Below the pieces are notes generated by a model. That model saw nothing but the letters and a program-made list of their open reading frames with translations. It did not search any database and had not been told where the DNA came from. From positions 1 through 35,939 of the forward strand of contig CAKRWX010000003.1 of assembly GCA_934418055.1 (NCBI GenBank): a stretch of 35,939 bases of DNA, in the 5' to 3' direction. The position numbers were made by a program, and so were the translations under genes. This DNA comes from an uncultured Lachnospiraceae bacterium (GTDB lineage Bacteria > Bacillota > Clostridia > Lachnospirales > Lachnospiraceae). Positions within the stretch are counted from its first letter, which is position 1. Each line of letters starts with the position of its first letter. Below are positions 8,052 through 16,795 of this stretch, piece by piece.

Positions 8052-9397
8052 TACTTTCTTTTCATCACTGAAAGGAAGAATCCATCGCATGGGTATACTC
8101 CCGGTAAAATCTGGAAATATCCCTGTTTCATGGTATCCGCTTTCAGATTCTCTCCCAATCTTCCTTCTATGTTCACTGGTTCAAACGGAAAGTTCTCCTG
8201 GAACCAGGCCACATTCTCTTCATTTTCTTTCTTGTCAATGGTGCAGGTGCTGTATACCAGAATCCCGCCTGGTTTTACATACTGCCAGACCACCGATAAG
8301 ATCTCTCTCTGTAACTCCGCTAAAGAATCCAGATCTTCCGGTTTCACCCGATTCTTGATATCTGGCTTTTTGCCCAGAATTCCAAGACCGGAACATGGCA
8401 GATCTGCCACTACCAGATCCATGGATTCCACCAGATCCTCGTCCAGTTCCAGGGCGTCCCAGACCTCCGCGGAAATATTGGAAAATCCAGAACGGTCGAT
8501 GTTGTCCTCGATCATCTGGACCTTGTAATCGCTGAGATCCCGGACGGTCACATGTCCGCTTCCCTTTAACAGATCCGCAATATGAAGGCTTTTGCCTCCC
8601 GGCGCGCCACATACGTCCAACACCTGGGAACCTTCTTTGGGAGCCGCCGCCATGCCAACCAGGCTGGAGCTTAGATCCTGCACCTGGATCCAGCCATTCT
8701 GGAATGCCTCCAGCGCCTCTAAGTGGTCGTAGCCGGACAGATATAACATAGAGTCCCCATAAGGGTTCTCCTCTACCTGTACCTGCTGGTTTCTCAAGCT
8801 GCTCAGAATCTCTTCTTTATCCACCAGATGGGTATTGCACCGCACCGTCAGCGGATGATCTTCCAGAAAATAGGTAAACATCTTCTGTCTGGTGGCTTCA
8901 TCATAGGATTCCTTCCACAGATCTAACAGCCATCCCGGCACACTAAAACGCACCGCTTCGTCTGCAAACTCCAAATGGTCTTTTTCTCTGGAAATGGTCC
9001 GCAGAACACCATTGACAAAGCCTTTTAATCCTTGGAAATGGCGTTTCACCGCCAGTTTTACCGCCTCATTGCAGACTGCAGAATCCGGGATCCGGTCCAT
9101 GTAAAGGATCTGATAGACACTCATCCGCAGTAAAGTCCGGATTAACGGCTTCATTTTCCGTACTTTTGTCTTGGAAAACTGGTCGATGACCGCATCGATC
9201 TGGATTAAATACTCCAGAGTTCCCTCGGTGATCCTGGTGATCAGGGAACGGTCCTGCTTTCCTAAATACTGGTATTTACTCAGTGCCTGGTTTAACACCA
9301 GATGGCTGTAGCCTTCTTTTTCCAGTATCTCATAAAGAATATCCAGAGCCAGTTCTCTGGCATTTACCTGACTCTGGTTGTTTTCTTTAGTTGTCAC
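8051..9397 (-). CDS. rsmB: 16S rRNA m5C967 methyltransferase RsmB
   Basis: Methylates C967 of 16S rRNA. The protein has 448 residues: an N-terminal NusB-like RNA-binding domain (about 10-140) and a C-terminal Rossmann methyltransferase domain with DVCGAPGGKS (SAM binding), DLPCSGLG (motif IV Cys) and STCTIDKKENE (motif VI, catalytic Cys). It starts with GTG at 9397, supported by GGAGGA 10 nt upstream; the start overlaps the end of the zinc peptidase gene by 11 nt. Same position as yloM in the Bacillus cluster. Confidence 0.95.
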   Translation of the reverse strand: MTTKENNQSQVNARELALDILYEILEKEGYSHLVLNQALSKYQYLGKQDRSLITRITEGTLEYLIQIDAVIDQFSKTKVRKMKPLIRTLLRMSVYQILYMDRIPDSAVCNEAVKLAVKRHFQGLKGFVNGVLRTISREKDHLEFADEAVRFSVPGWLLDLWKESYDEATRQKMFTYFLEDHPLTVRCNTHLVDKEEILSSLRNQQVQVEENPYGDSMLYLSGYDHLEALEAFQNGWIQVQDLSSSLVGMAAAPKEGSQVLDVCGAPGGKSLHIADLLKGSGHVTVRDLSDYKVQMIEDNIDRSGFSNISAEVWDALELDEDLVESMDLVVADLPCSGLGILGKKPDIKNRVKPEDLDSLAELQREILSVVWQYVKPGGILVYSTCTIDKKENEENVAWFQENFPFEPVNIEGRLGENLKADTMKQGYFQILPGVYPCDGFFLSVMKRK

Positions 9398-10103
9398 GAT
9401 TTCTTCGTCCTCCGAATAACATGATCAGACGCAGAAGCTGTAAGATGGAAGTTGCTGCTGCCGCCACGTAAGTAAGGGCTGCCGCACCTAACACCTTTCT
9501 GGTCTGTCCCACTTCCTGGCCCTGTAAAATACCGATGGAATCCAGAAGCACCACTGCCCGATGGGAAGCATTAAACTCTACCGGAAGAGTGATCAGCTGA
9601 AATAATACCACCAGCACAAACATCCAGATACCTATGTTGACGATGGTACTTCCAGCACCGCCAATAAGAAGACCGATCACAATCAGTGGCCAGGAAAGCT
9701 GGCTTCCAAAATTCACCACCGGAACAAAGGCTGCGCGCATCCGCAACGGTACATAACCGACATTATCCTGAATCGCATGTCCGCACTCATGAGCCGCCAC
9801 ACCAATGGCTGCCACGGATGTAGATGAATACACACCATCTGACAGATTCACTGTCTTGGTCCTTGGATCATAGTGATCAGTCAGCTGACCAGAGACCGGA
9901 CGTACCGTCACATCATAAATTCCCTGGGAATTTAACAGTCTCTGGGCCGCCTCTGCTCCGGTCATCCCGGTCATACTGCGAACAGAAGAATAACGGTTAA
10001 AGGTATTCTTCACTTTCGCTGACGCCCACAAAGACAACACTGCGCCGATCAGTACCAGAAACATGGTTGGATCATAAAATCCATATCCATAATATCCGTA
10101 CAT
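9387..10103 (-). CDS. Membrane zinc metallopeptidase, YugP family (PF04298)
   Basis: Predicted integral membrane zinc protease; no substrate is established for the family. The 238-residue protein starts with a Tyr/Gly-rich stretch (MYGYYGYGFYD), then a membrane segment (about 13-30), a soluble part carrying GVAAHECGHAIQ with the HExxH zinc motif, two further membrane segments (about 130-175) and a C-terminal hydrophobic segment before a basic tail (GGRRNRDN). The ATG at 10103 is chosen because AGGAG lies 9 nt upstream; a TTG at 10112 directly abuts that RBS and is unlikely. It sits between fmt and rsmB, an insertion compared with the Bacillus order. Confidence 0.9.
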   Translation of the reverse strand: MYGYYGYGFYDPTMFLVLIGAVLSLWASAKVKNTFNRYSSVRSMTGMTGAEAAQRLLNSQGIYDVTVRPVSGQLTDHYDPRTKTVNLSDGVYSSTSVAAIGVAAHECGHAIQDNVGYVPLRMRAAFVPVVNFGSQLSWPLIVIGLLIGGAGSTIVNIGIWMFVLVVLFQLITLPVEFNASHRAVVLLDSIGILQGQEVGQTRKVLGAAALTYVAAAATSILQLLRLIMLFGGRRNRDN

Positions 10104-10105
10104 AC

Positions 10106-11044
10106 TTAACAACTCCTTTCAAATACCGTGTGCAGTTCGATTGGATAGCCTCTTAAGAACGCATCTGCCTCCATTCGTTTTTTGCCCTCCGGCTGTAATT
10201 CTTTTAAGACCAGAGTTCCATGGCCAGTCTTTACATGGATAGAAGTCTTATCCGTATAGACAACCTCTCCACATACACCGTCATACTCTTTCTCCAGCAC
10301 TTCTGCCCGCCAGATCTTTAAAGTCTTTCCATTCCATCTGGTGTAAGCGCTTGGCCACGGGTTCAGTCCGCGGATCAGACGCTCAATGGCTGCAGCGTCC
10401 ATGGTCCAGTCGATATCGCCCATGTTCTTTTTCAGCATCTTCGCGTAACAGGTATTCTCATCTGTCTGCGGGGTACGGACAGCCGTGCCTTTCTCCAGCT
10501 TGTCCAATGTGGATAAGATCAGCTCTGCGCCTAAAACGCTTAACTTATCATGTAAACTTCCACCGGTCTCATCGGCTGCCAGCGGTACTACCGCCTTCTC
10601 CAGCATATCGCCGGTATCCAGTCCCACATCCATCATCATGGTGGTCACGCCGCTCTCCTTCTCACCGTCGATCACTACCCACTGGATCGGAGCTGCTCCA
10701 CGGTACTTCGGAAGCAGGGACGCATGGACGTTGACACAGCCATATGGCGGAATATCCAGGATTGCTTTTGGAAGGATCTGTCCAAAAGCAACCACCACCA
10801 TCACATCTGGCTTTAATTCCTTTAATACTTCTACGAATTCCGGTTCCCGTACCTTTACCGGCTGATAAACCGGGATTCCAAGCTCTACGGCTTTTTCCTT
10901 TACCGGGGTCATCAGAACCGCTTTTCCACGGCCCTTTGGCTTATCTGGCTGTGTCACCACAGCCTCCACCTGATGTCCGGCCTTCACCAGAGCTTCCAGC
11001 ACCGGAACGGAAAAATCCGGTGTTCCCATAAATACAATCTTCAT
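10106..11044 (-). CDS. fmt: Methionyl-tRNA formyltransferase
   Basis: Adds the formyl group to initiator Met-tRNA using 10-formyl-THF. The 312 residues begin MKIVFMGTPDFSVPVLEAL. The catalytic segment NVHASLLPKYRGAAPIQW (about 108-125) with Asn and His, and the DVGLDTGDML segment (about 143) containing the catalytic Asp, are all present; the C-terminal OB-like tRNA-binding domain follows (about 205-305). GAGG lies 7 nt before ATG and the def stop is 2 nt upstream. The substrate 10-formyl-THF comes from the fhs product, also in this window. Confidence 0.97.
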   Translation of the reverse strand: MKIVFMGTPDFSVPVLEALVKAGHQVEAVVTQPDKPKGRGKAVLMTPVKEKAVELGIPVYQPVKVREPEFVEVLKELKPDVMVVVAFGQILPKAILDIPPYGCVNVHASLLPKYRGAAPIQWVVIDGEKESGVTTMMMDVGLDTGDMLEKAVVPLAADETGGSLHDKLSVLGAELILSTLDKLEKGTAVRTPQTDENTCYAKMLKKNMGDIDWTMDAAAIERLIRGLNPWPSAYTRWNGKTLKIWRAEVLEKEYDGVCGEVVYTDKTSIHVKTGHGTLVLKELQPEGKKRMEADAFLRGYPIELHTVFERSC

Positions 11045-11046
11045 AT

Positions 11047-11523
11047 TTATTCCTCAACTTCCTCTGTGGTATCCATCAGTTCCCCTTCTACTAAGGAAAC
11101 ATATAACTGACCATGCAGATGAGCGCACTCATGGCAGATGGCACGGGCTAACAAATCCTCGCCCTCCAGCACGAACTCTTCCATGTTCTCATCCAGGGCC
11201 TTTACCTTTACTCTCTGTGGTCTGGTCACGATCCCGGCCTTGCCAGGAACACTTAAACAGCCCTCCTGTCCAGTCTGGCTCCCCTCTTCCTCGATGATCT
11301 CCGGGTTGATCAGCACATACTGGTTGCCGTCGTCCACATCGATGACTACGATCTGCTTTAAGATACCTACCTGCGGAGCCGCCAGACCCACGCCGTTATT
11401 CTCATACATGGTCTCAAACATATCCTCGATCAGTTCCTCTACTCTTGGAGTCATCGCCTTGACCGGTTTACATTCTTTATATAAGATCTCATCACCAATT
11501 ACTCTGATTGTCCGAATTGCCAT
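11047..11523 (-). CDS. def: Peptide deformylase with variant metal motif
   Basis: Removes the N-formyl group from nascent proteins. In 158 residues the three family motifs are recognisable: GVGLAAPQVG (44-53), EGCLS (87-91, Cys89 metal ligand) and HECAH (131-135, His131, Glu132, His135). The third motif is usually HExDHLxG; here Asp is replaced by Ala and the following positions read LHGQLY. The metal ligands and catalytic Glu are kept, so activity is expected. The C-terminus is acidic (TTEEVEE). It lies between priA and fmt as in many Firmicutes. Confidence 0.94.
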   Translation of the reverse strand: MAIRTIRVIGDEILYKECKPVKAMTPRVEELIEDMFETMYENNGVGLAAPQVGILKQIVVIDVDDGNQYVLINPEIIEEEGSQTGQEGCLSVPGKAGIVTRPQRVKVKALDENMEEFVLEGEDLLARAICHECAHLHGQLYVSLVEGELMDTTEEVEE

Positions 11524-11550
11524 TTTCTTCTACTTCCCTTCTCTTACGGT

Positions 11551-13767
11551 TTATGCAAAATCAAACTGGATCATCACTTTGGTATTCCAGGACTGTTCCT
11601 GGGATTTTTCCTCCAGCCGATCTTTTATTCTTATTAGTATATCATAGTTTTTCTTTTTCAAGTATAAAATTTTTCTGTATATATCATGAACTTTGTATAC
11701 AGTAGCTTCCGTAGGACCGATCAGTTCCACATCTGCCCCTTCTTCCATCTCTTTCACCCACTGGCCCATGTCACTTGCCGCCTGATCCAATACCGGCTCT
11801 TCTTTTGCGGCGATCATCACCGTCAGAAGCTGAAACACCGGTGGATAATGAAGGATCTGACGGTATGCCATCTCCTGGGTATAAAAGCTGTCGTAATCCT
11901 GATCCGCCGCACAGGTAATGCTGTAATGCTCTGGGCTGTAAGTCTGGATAATCACATCTCCCGGCTTCTCCCCCCGCCCGGCCCGTCCTGCCGCCTGGGT
12001 CAGAAGCTGAAATGTCCGCTCCCCGCACCGGAAATCAGAGGAATACAATGATAAATCCGCCGCTAAAATTCCCACCAGAGTCACATTGGGGAAATCATGG
12101 CCCTTGACGATCATCTGGGTTCCCACTAAAATATCGGCCTCTCCCTCTGCAAATGCAGACAAGATCTCCTCATGGCCTCCTTTTTTGGAGGTGGTGTCCC
12201 GGTCCATCCGCAGCACTCTTGCCTCCGGGAATACCTGCTTCACCATAGTCTCGATCTTCTGGGTTCCCGTTCCAAATCCGGCGATATAAGGAGAACCGCA
12301 GGATGGACATCTGGCCGGAACCGGAATCTCGTAGCCGCAGTAATGGCATTTCAAACGCTGATTCCTGTGAAGCGTCAACGTCACATCACAATGGGGACAG
12401 CGGATGGCCTCCCCACAGGACCGGCAGGACACAAAGGTGGAATAGCCTCTGCGGTTTAAAAACAGCATGATCTGTTCATGGTTTTTCAGCCGCTCCTCCA
12501 TAGCCTCCCGAAGCTGCACGCTGAAAATGGATTTGTTACCCTGTTTTAACTCTTCTCTTAAATCTACCACGGATACCTTCGCCATATGGCTGTCTTTTTT
12601 CGCCCGCTCTGTCAACCGGTATAGGCGATACTGCCCGGTTTTCGCCCTGGTATATGCTTCCAACGACGGTGTGGCAGAGCCTAACACCACCGAAGCACCG
12701 TTCATCCGGGCCAGTTCTTCCGCTGTCTCTCTGGCATGGTATCTGGGCGATAACTCGCTTTTATAAGCGCTCTCATGTTCCTCATCGATCACAATCAGTC
12801 CCAGATTGGGAAATGGAGTAAATAACGCAGATCTTGGCCCGATCATTACTGTCACATCCCCTTTTTCCGCCCGTTCAAACTGGTCATACCGTTCTCCGGC
12901 GGACATCCGGGAATTGATCACCGACACCTGACGGCCAAACTGGCGGTAAAAACGCAGAACTGTCTGATAAGTCAGGGCGATCTCCGGAATCAGGACGATC
13001 ACCTGGCGGCCCTTTGCCAGCACATGGCGGATCATCTCCATATAGACTTCTGTTTTGCCGCTTCCGGTCACTCCGTAAAGCAGGGAAGTCTCCCGAATCC
13101 CCTGGTCATAGCGGCTTTTAAAGTCCTCCGCCACGGTCCACTGGGCCGGATTTAGGGAAACCGCTGTTCCATACCCGTTTCCAGCTATTTCCGGGTTCCG
13201 GTACAGGGTTTCCGCTTCCATGGAGATCATTCCGTTTTCTACCAGGGGCCTGATGGATGCGGCTGTCAGATTCATCTGCCCGGTCACCATCTCGTAGGGA
13301 ATCTCTTTCATCTCAGTAAACGCCCGCAAAAGCCGCTCTCTGGCCTTATAATGCTTTCTTTCCGCCTCCATAACAGCCTTTTCCAGTTCTTCTCGGGATA
13401 ACAGACATTTCAAAACCCGTTTTTCCTTCTGGCGCACCTGCTGTTTCACCGGAAGAACCGTCTTTAACGCCTGGTTCATGGTCGAACCATACCGTTCTTT
13501 CATCCACCAGGCCAGACGGATCTGCTGGGACGCAAGGCTGACGCTTCCACGGACCACATCGATGATCTCCTTGGTCTTTTCCGGGTCAAACTCTGCTTTT
13601 TCCGTTACTTCCACCACATAGCCCTTGCGGGGCGCTTTACCATTGCCAAAAGGAATCAGCACCTGCACCCCAGCCGTGATCTCCGGAAGCAGCTGCTCCG
13701 GGATCCGGTACTGGAAGGTCCGGTCCAGCTTTTCATGGGAAATATCAATGATAACGCTGGCATACAT
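11551..13767 (-). CDS. priA: Primosomal replication restart helicase PriA
   Basis: DEAH-type 3'-5' helicase that reloads the replisome at collapsed forks. The 738 residues contain an N-terminal 3'-DNA-binding domain (starting MYASVIIDISHEKLDRTF), Walker A GVTGSGKTEVY (about 230), DEEH box in VIDEEHESAYK (about 328), an eight-cysteine zinc region (four CxxC pairs between about residues 455 and 495) and helicase motifs with QAAGRAGRGEKPG. The start overlaps murF by 23 nt; AGGAG lies 12 nt upstream of the ATG. Confidence 0.97.
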   Translation of the reverse strand: MYASVIIDISHEKLDRTFQYRIPEQLLPEITAGVQVLIPFGNGKAPRKGYVVEVTEKAEFDPEKTKEIIDVVRGSVSLASQQIRLAWWMKERYGSTMNQALKTVLPVKQQVRQKEKRVLKCLLSREELEKAVMEAERKHYKARERLLRAFTEMKEIPYEMVTGQMNLTAASIRPLVENGMISMEAETLYRNPEIAGNGYGTAVSLNPAQWTVAEDFKSRYDQGIRETSLLYGVTGSGKTEVYMEMIRHVLAKGRQVIVLIPEIALTYQTVLRFYRQFGRQVSVINSRMSAGERYDQFERAEKGDVTVMIGPRSALFTPFPNLGLIVIDEEHESAYKSELSPRYHARETAEELARMNGASVVLGSATPSLEAYTRAKTGQYRLYRLTERAKKDSHMAKVSVVDLREELKQGNKSIFSVQLREAMEERLKNHEQIMLFLNRRGYSTFVSCRSCGEAIRCPHCDVTLTLHRNQRLKCHYCGYEIPVPARCPSCGSPYIAGFGTGTQKIETMVKQVFPEARVLRMDRDTTSKKGGHEEILSAFAEGEADILVGTQMIVKGHDFPNVTLVGILAADLSLYSSDFRCGERTFQLLTQAAGRAGRGEKPGDVIIQTYSPEHYSITCAADQDYDSFYTQEMAYRQILHYPPVFQLLTVMIAAKEEPVLDQAASDMGQWVKEMEEGADVELIGPTEATVYKVHDIYRKILYLKKKNYDILIRIKDRLEEKSQEQSWNTKVMIQFDFA

Positions 13768-15154
13768 GCTCTGCCACTTCTCCTAACTTCATACTGTTGG
13801 AACCCTTAAACAGGATACAGTCTCCTTTTTTCTCCTCTGCCTGGATCCACTGCTCCATAGCAGCTTTCTCCTGTTCCTGGAAATGAACGGTCACTAAGGA
13901 CGGATTCTGCTCCTTAGCTCCCTTTTCAATCTCCAATGCCAGATCTCCGTAAGTCACCAGCACATCCACTGGCGCTTTCCCCAGATAGGTTCCCACCTCA
14001 TAATGGAATTTTCGGGTCTCCGGTCCCAGTTCCTTCATATCTGCCAGGACCGCCACTCTTCTGTCCGCCTTTCTGGAAACCAGAATATCAATGGCCGCAC
14101 ACATGGAGACCGGGCTTGCATTATAAGTATCATCGATCACGGTGATGCCATCCAGTTCATAGATCTGCTGACGGTTCTTGAATCCGCCAAACTCAGCCAG
14201 CTTTGCCGCTGCAGCCGCAAGCGGAACTCCATTTTTATCTGCCACTGCCAGAGCCGCCATGGCATTTAACACCTGATGGGCACCAGGCACTTGTAAGGTC
14301 ACTGGAATCTTCCGTCCATCGCAGTTAGCAGTAAAGGAAGCATAACCATTTTCCATATGAATTTCTTCCGCGCGGTACTGGGAATTCTCGCCAGTTCCAT
14401 AATAGATCGTCTCACAGCCAGCCTTTGCATGGGACACCTTTAACATCGGGTCATCGCCGTTTAAGAACAGGATTCCGCCTTCTTTTAAACCATCCTGAAT
14501 GGTCATTTTCTCTTTATAAATATTCTCCTGGGAGCCAAGCTGCTCGATATGGGTGATGCCGATGTTGGTGATCACTGCCATATTGATCTGGGCAATCTGG
14601 GCAATGATAGTCAGTTCTCCCGGTTCACTCATTCCCAACTCAATCACACCGATTTCATCCTGGCTGCTGATCTCCGTCATAGTGATCGGCACACCGATCT
14701 GGCTGTTGTGGTTGCCTGGTGTCTTAAATACCTGGAAACCGCCGCTTAAAGCCGCCGCGATCATCTCTCTGGTAGTAGTCTTGCCTACGCTTCCAGTCAC
14801 ACCTACCAGCGGAAGGGATAACCGTTTCCGATAGTAGCTTCCAATCTGCTGAAGGGCCTTTTTCGTATCATCCACACGGATCAGCACCTTACCGCTGTCC
14901 CATAATTCTCCTAGTAATTCCTTCGCACCTGCCTCATCATGCTCACTGGTCAGGGAAACGTTGGCTCCTGCCTCCAGTGCCATCTTGATAAAGCGATGGG
15001 CGTCTACCTTTTCTCCGATCAGCGGCACAAACAGATCGCCCACCTGAGTCTCCTTGGAATTGATACAGATCCGCTCCACTGGAAGATCTTCTTTTCCACA
15101 CAGAAGGGTGCCTTTTGTTGCCTCTAATAAATCTTTCACAAACATCCGTTCCAT
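13745..15154 (-). CDS. murF: UDP-MurNAc-tripeptide D-Ala-D-Ala ligase
   Basis: Adds D-Ala-D-Ala to UDP-MurNAc-tripeptide, the last cytoplasmic step of muropeptide synthesis. In 469 residues: N-terminal substrate domain (to about 105), ATP loop GVTGSVGKTTTRE (about 118-130), central domain with NHNSQIGVP and ELGMSEPGE, and a C-terminal domain containing DDTYNASPVSM. AAGGAGG lies 11 nt before the ATG. It follows murE by 5 nt and overlaps priA, so wall synthesis genes are coupled to the priA-def-fmt block. Confidence 0.96.
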   Translation of the reverse strand: MERMFVKDLLEATKGTLLCGKEDLPVERICINSKETQVGDLFVPLIGEKVDAHRFIKMALEAGANVSLTSEHDEAGAKELLGELWDSGKVLIRVDDTKKALQQIGSYYRKRLSLPLVGVTGSVGKTTTREMIAAALSGGFQVFKTPGNHNSQIGVPITMTEISSQDEIGVIELGMSEPGELTIIAQIAQINMAVITNIGITHIEQLGSQENIYKEKMTIQDGLKEGGILFLNGDDPMLKVSHAKAGCETIYYGTGENSQYRAEEIHMENGYASFTANCDGRKIPVTLQVPGAHQVLNAMAALAVADKNGVPLAAAAAKLAEFGGFKNRQQIYELDGITVIDDTYNASPVSMCAAIDILVSRKADRRVAVLADMKELGPETRKFHYEVGTYLGKAPVDVLVTYGDLALEIEKGAKEQNPSLVTVHFQEQEKAAMEQWIQAEEKKGDCILFKGSNSMKLGEVAEHVCQRYH

Positions 15155-15159
15155 AACCC

Positions 15160-16656
15160 TTATACCTCCTTCTGGGATTTTTCCAGTTCCGCCACCACTT
15201 CTTCGATCACCTGACGATCCAGGAATGGATAGCGGACGCCGTTGATCTCTTGGTAATCCTCATGACCTTTTCCGATCACCGCAATCATATCGCCTGGCTG
15301 GGCATTGACGATGCTGTAACGGATCGCCTCTCTCCGGTCCGGGATCTCCACAAACTTGCCGCCGGTCTTCTCGATGCTTCCGCGGATGTCCGCAATGATG
15401 TCCTCTACTTTCTCATAGCGGGAATTGTCAGCGGTCAGAATGCTTAGATCCGCCAGCTTTCCGCCGATCTCACCCATGGAATATCTCCGGTCCTTAGAAC
15501 GGTTGCCACCACATCCAAAGACACAGACCAGTCTCTTCGGATGATAATCTCTCAAAGTCTTTAACAGGCTCTCCATGCTGACTGCGTTGTGGGCGTAGTC
15601 CACGATTACGGTACACCGTTTTGAGGTATGGACGATCTCCATACGGCCATTCACATACAAATGCTCCAACGCATGGCAGATCCGGTCTTTTGGCAGATCA
15701 AAATAACTGCACACAACTACCGCTGCCAGTGCATTGTATACATTAAACTTTCCTGGGATATTCACTTTGACATTTAACTGATACTGTCCAGTCACATCAA
15801 AATCCAGTCCCACAAAATCCGGTTCGGATACATAGTGAATATCCTTTGCCATAAAGTTGGCATCCTGCTCCAGACTGTAAGTCACTACCTCCCGTCCCGC
15901 ATTGCGGCAGATCTCCTCAAAATGCTCATCATCCCGGTTTACAATGGCAACCCGGCATTTCTTTAAAAGCTGGCACTTCCAATATAAATACTCTGCGAAA
16001 TCCGCATGTTCATTAGGACCGATATGGTCATTGGAAATATTGGTAAACATACCATAATCAAAATCAATGCCATCTACCCGGTGCATCTTCAGGCCCTGGG
16101 AGGACACCTCCATCACCATGTACTCGCAGCCTTCTTCCACCATCTGGGCAAAATAATGCTGAAGTTCATAGGACTCCGGTGTGGTATTCATGGTCGGATA
16201 GGTGTGATCTCCAATCACAGCACCTGCGGTTCCGATCAGGCCCACTTTCTTGCCTGCGGCCTCTAAAATTGCCTTGATCATATAAGTAGTGGTGGTTTTT
16301 CCCTTGGTTCCTGTCACACCGATGCAGATCATCTTCTCTGCCGGGAAGCCAAATCTGGCTGCGGACAGATGGGCAAGGGCCTCTCTGGCGCTGTCCACCC
16401 GGACAACCGAAGTTCCTGCTGGCAGTTTCTGTAACTGCTCCTCTGGAATTTCCTTTTCTACTACAAACAGACGGCAGCCTTTCTCTGCCACTTCCTGCAT
16501 AAAATCATGGGAATCGATCCGGGCTCCCACCATGCAGACAAAGACTGTCTCCGGCTCCGCTTTTCTGGAATCGTAGATCACTTCCTTTACTTCCTGATCT
16601 GCCTCTCCCCATATTACCTGATAAGAAAGACCTTTTAATGCTGTCTGGATCTTCAT
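15160..16656 (-). CDS. murE: UDP-MurNAc-dipeptide amino-acid ligase MurE
   Basis: Adds the third amino acid to UDP-MurNAc-L-Ala-D-Glu. The 498-residue Mur ligase has ATP loop GVTGTKGKTTTTYM (about 110), the carbamylated-lysine and Mg region (TMNTTPES, TNISNDHIG), and a C-terminal domain with VDYAHN and FGCGGNRSKDRR. The residue-3 specificity loop reads ADNSRYE. Diaminopimelate enzymes usually have DNPR, so the Arg suggests meso-DAP, but the Pro-to-Ser change makes the substrate less certain. The ATG at 16656 is chosen because GGAGG lies 9 nt upstream and the family begins near MKIQTALKGL; an upstream ATG adding 19 residues has no support. Confidence 0.95.
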   Translation of the reverse strand: MKIQTALKGLSYQVIWGEADQEVKEVIYDSRKAEPETVFVCMVGARIDSHDFMQEVAEKGCRLFVVEKEIPEEQLQKLPAGTSVVRVDSAREALAHLSAARFGFPAEKMICIGVTGTKGKTTTTYMIKAILEAAGKKVGLIGTAGAVIGDHTYPTMNTTPESYELQHYFAQMVEEGCEYMVMEVSSQGLKMHRVDGIDFDYGMFTNISNDHIGPNEHADFAEYLYWKCQLLKKCRVAIVNRDDEHFEEICRNAGREVVTYSLEQDANFMAKDIHYVSEPDFVGLDFDVTGQYQLNVKVNIPGKFNVYNALAAVVVCSYFDLPKDRICHALEHLYVNGRMEIVHTSKRCTVIVDYAHNAVSMESLLKTLRDYHPKRLVCVFGCGGNRSKDRRYSMGEIGGKLADLSILTADNSRYEKVEDIIADIRGSIEKTGGKFVEIPDRREAIRYSIVNAQPGDMIAVIGKGHEDYQEINGVRYPFLDRQVIEEVVAELEKSQKEV

Positions 16657-16741
16657 TCTGTTTAACCTCCAAAATTCACTTATGGGACAGCTGAAAACTT
16701 TCGTTTCCGCCATTCATCTATCTTCCTATGAAACCACAATA

Positions 16742-16777
16742 GGCCCGCTGCGGAACTTTTTCCGTCCGCCGCGGACC
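16742..16777 (-). other. GC-rich stem-loop between fhs and murE
   Basis: In the minus-strand transcript, GGUCCGC can pair with GCGGGCC (one G-U pair), enclosing further pairing of GCGGA with UCCGC. It begins about 19 nt after the fhs stop codon. No U-run follows, so it is not a standard intrinsic terminator; it may act as a 3'-end or processing structure. The rest of the 139-nt gap shows only the murE ribosome binding site and no clear promoter. Confidence 0.35.
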
Positions 16778-16795
16778 CATCTTTCCGGTTTTTCT

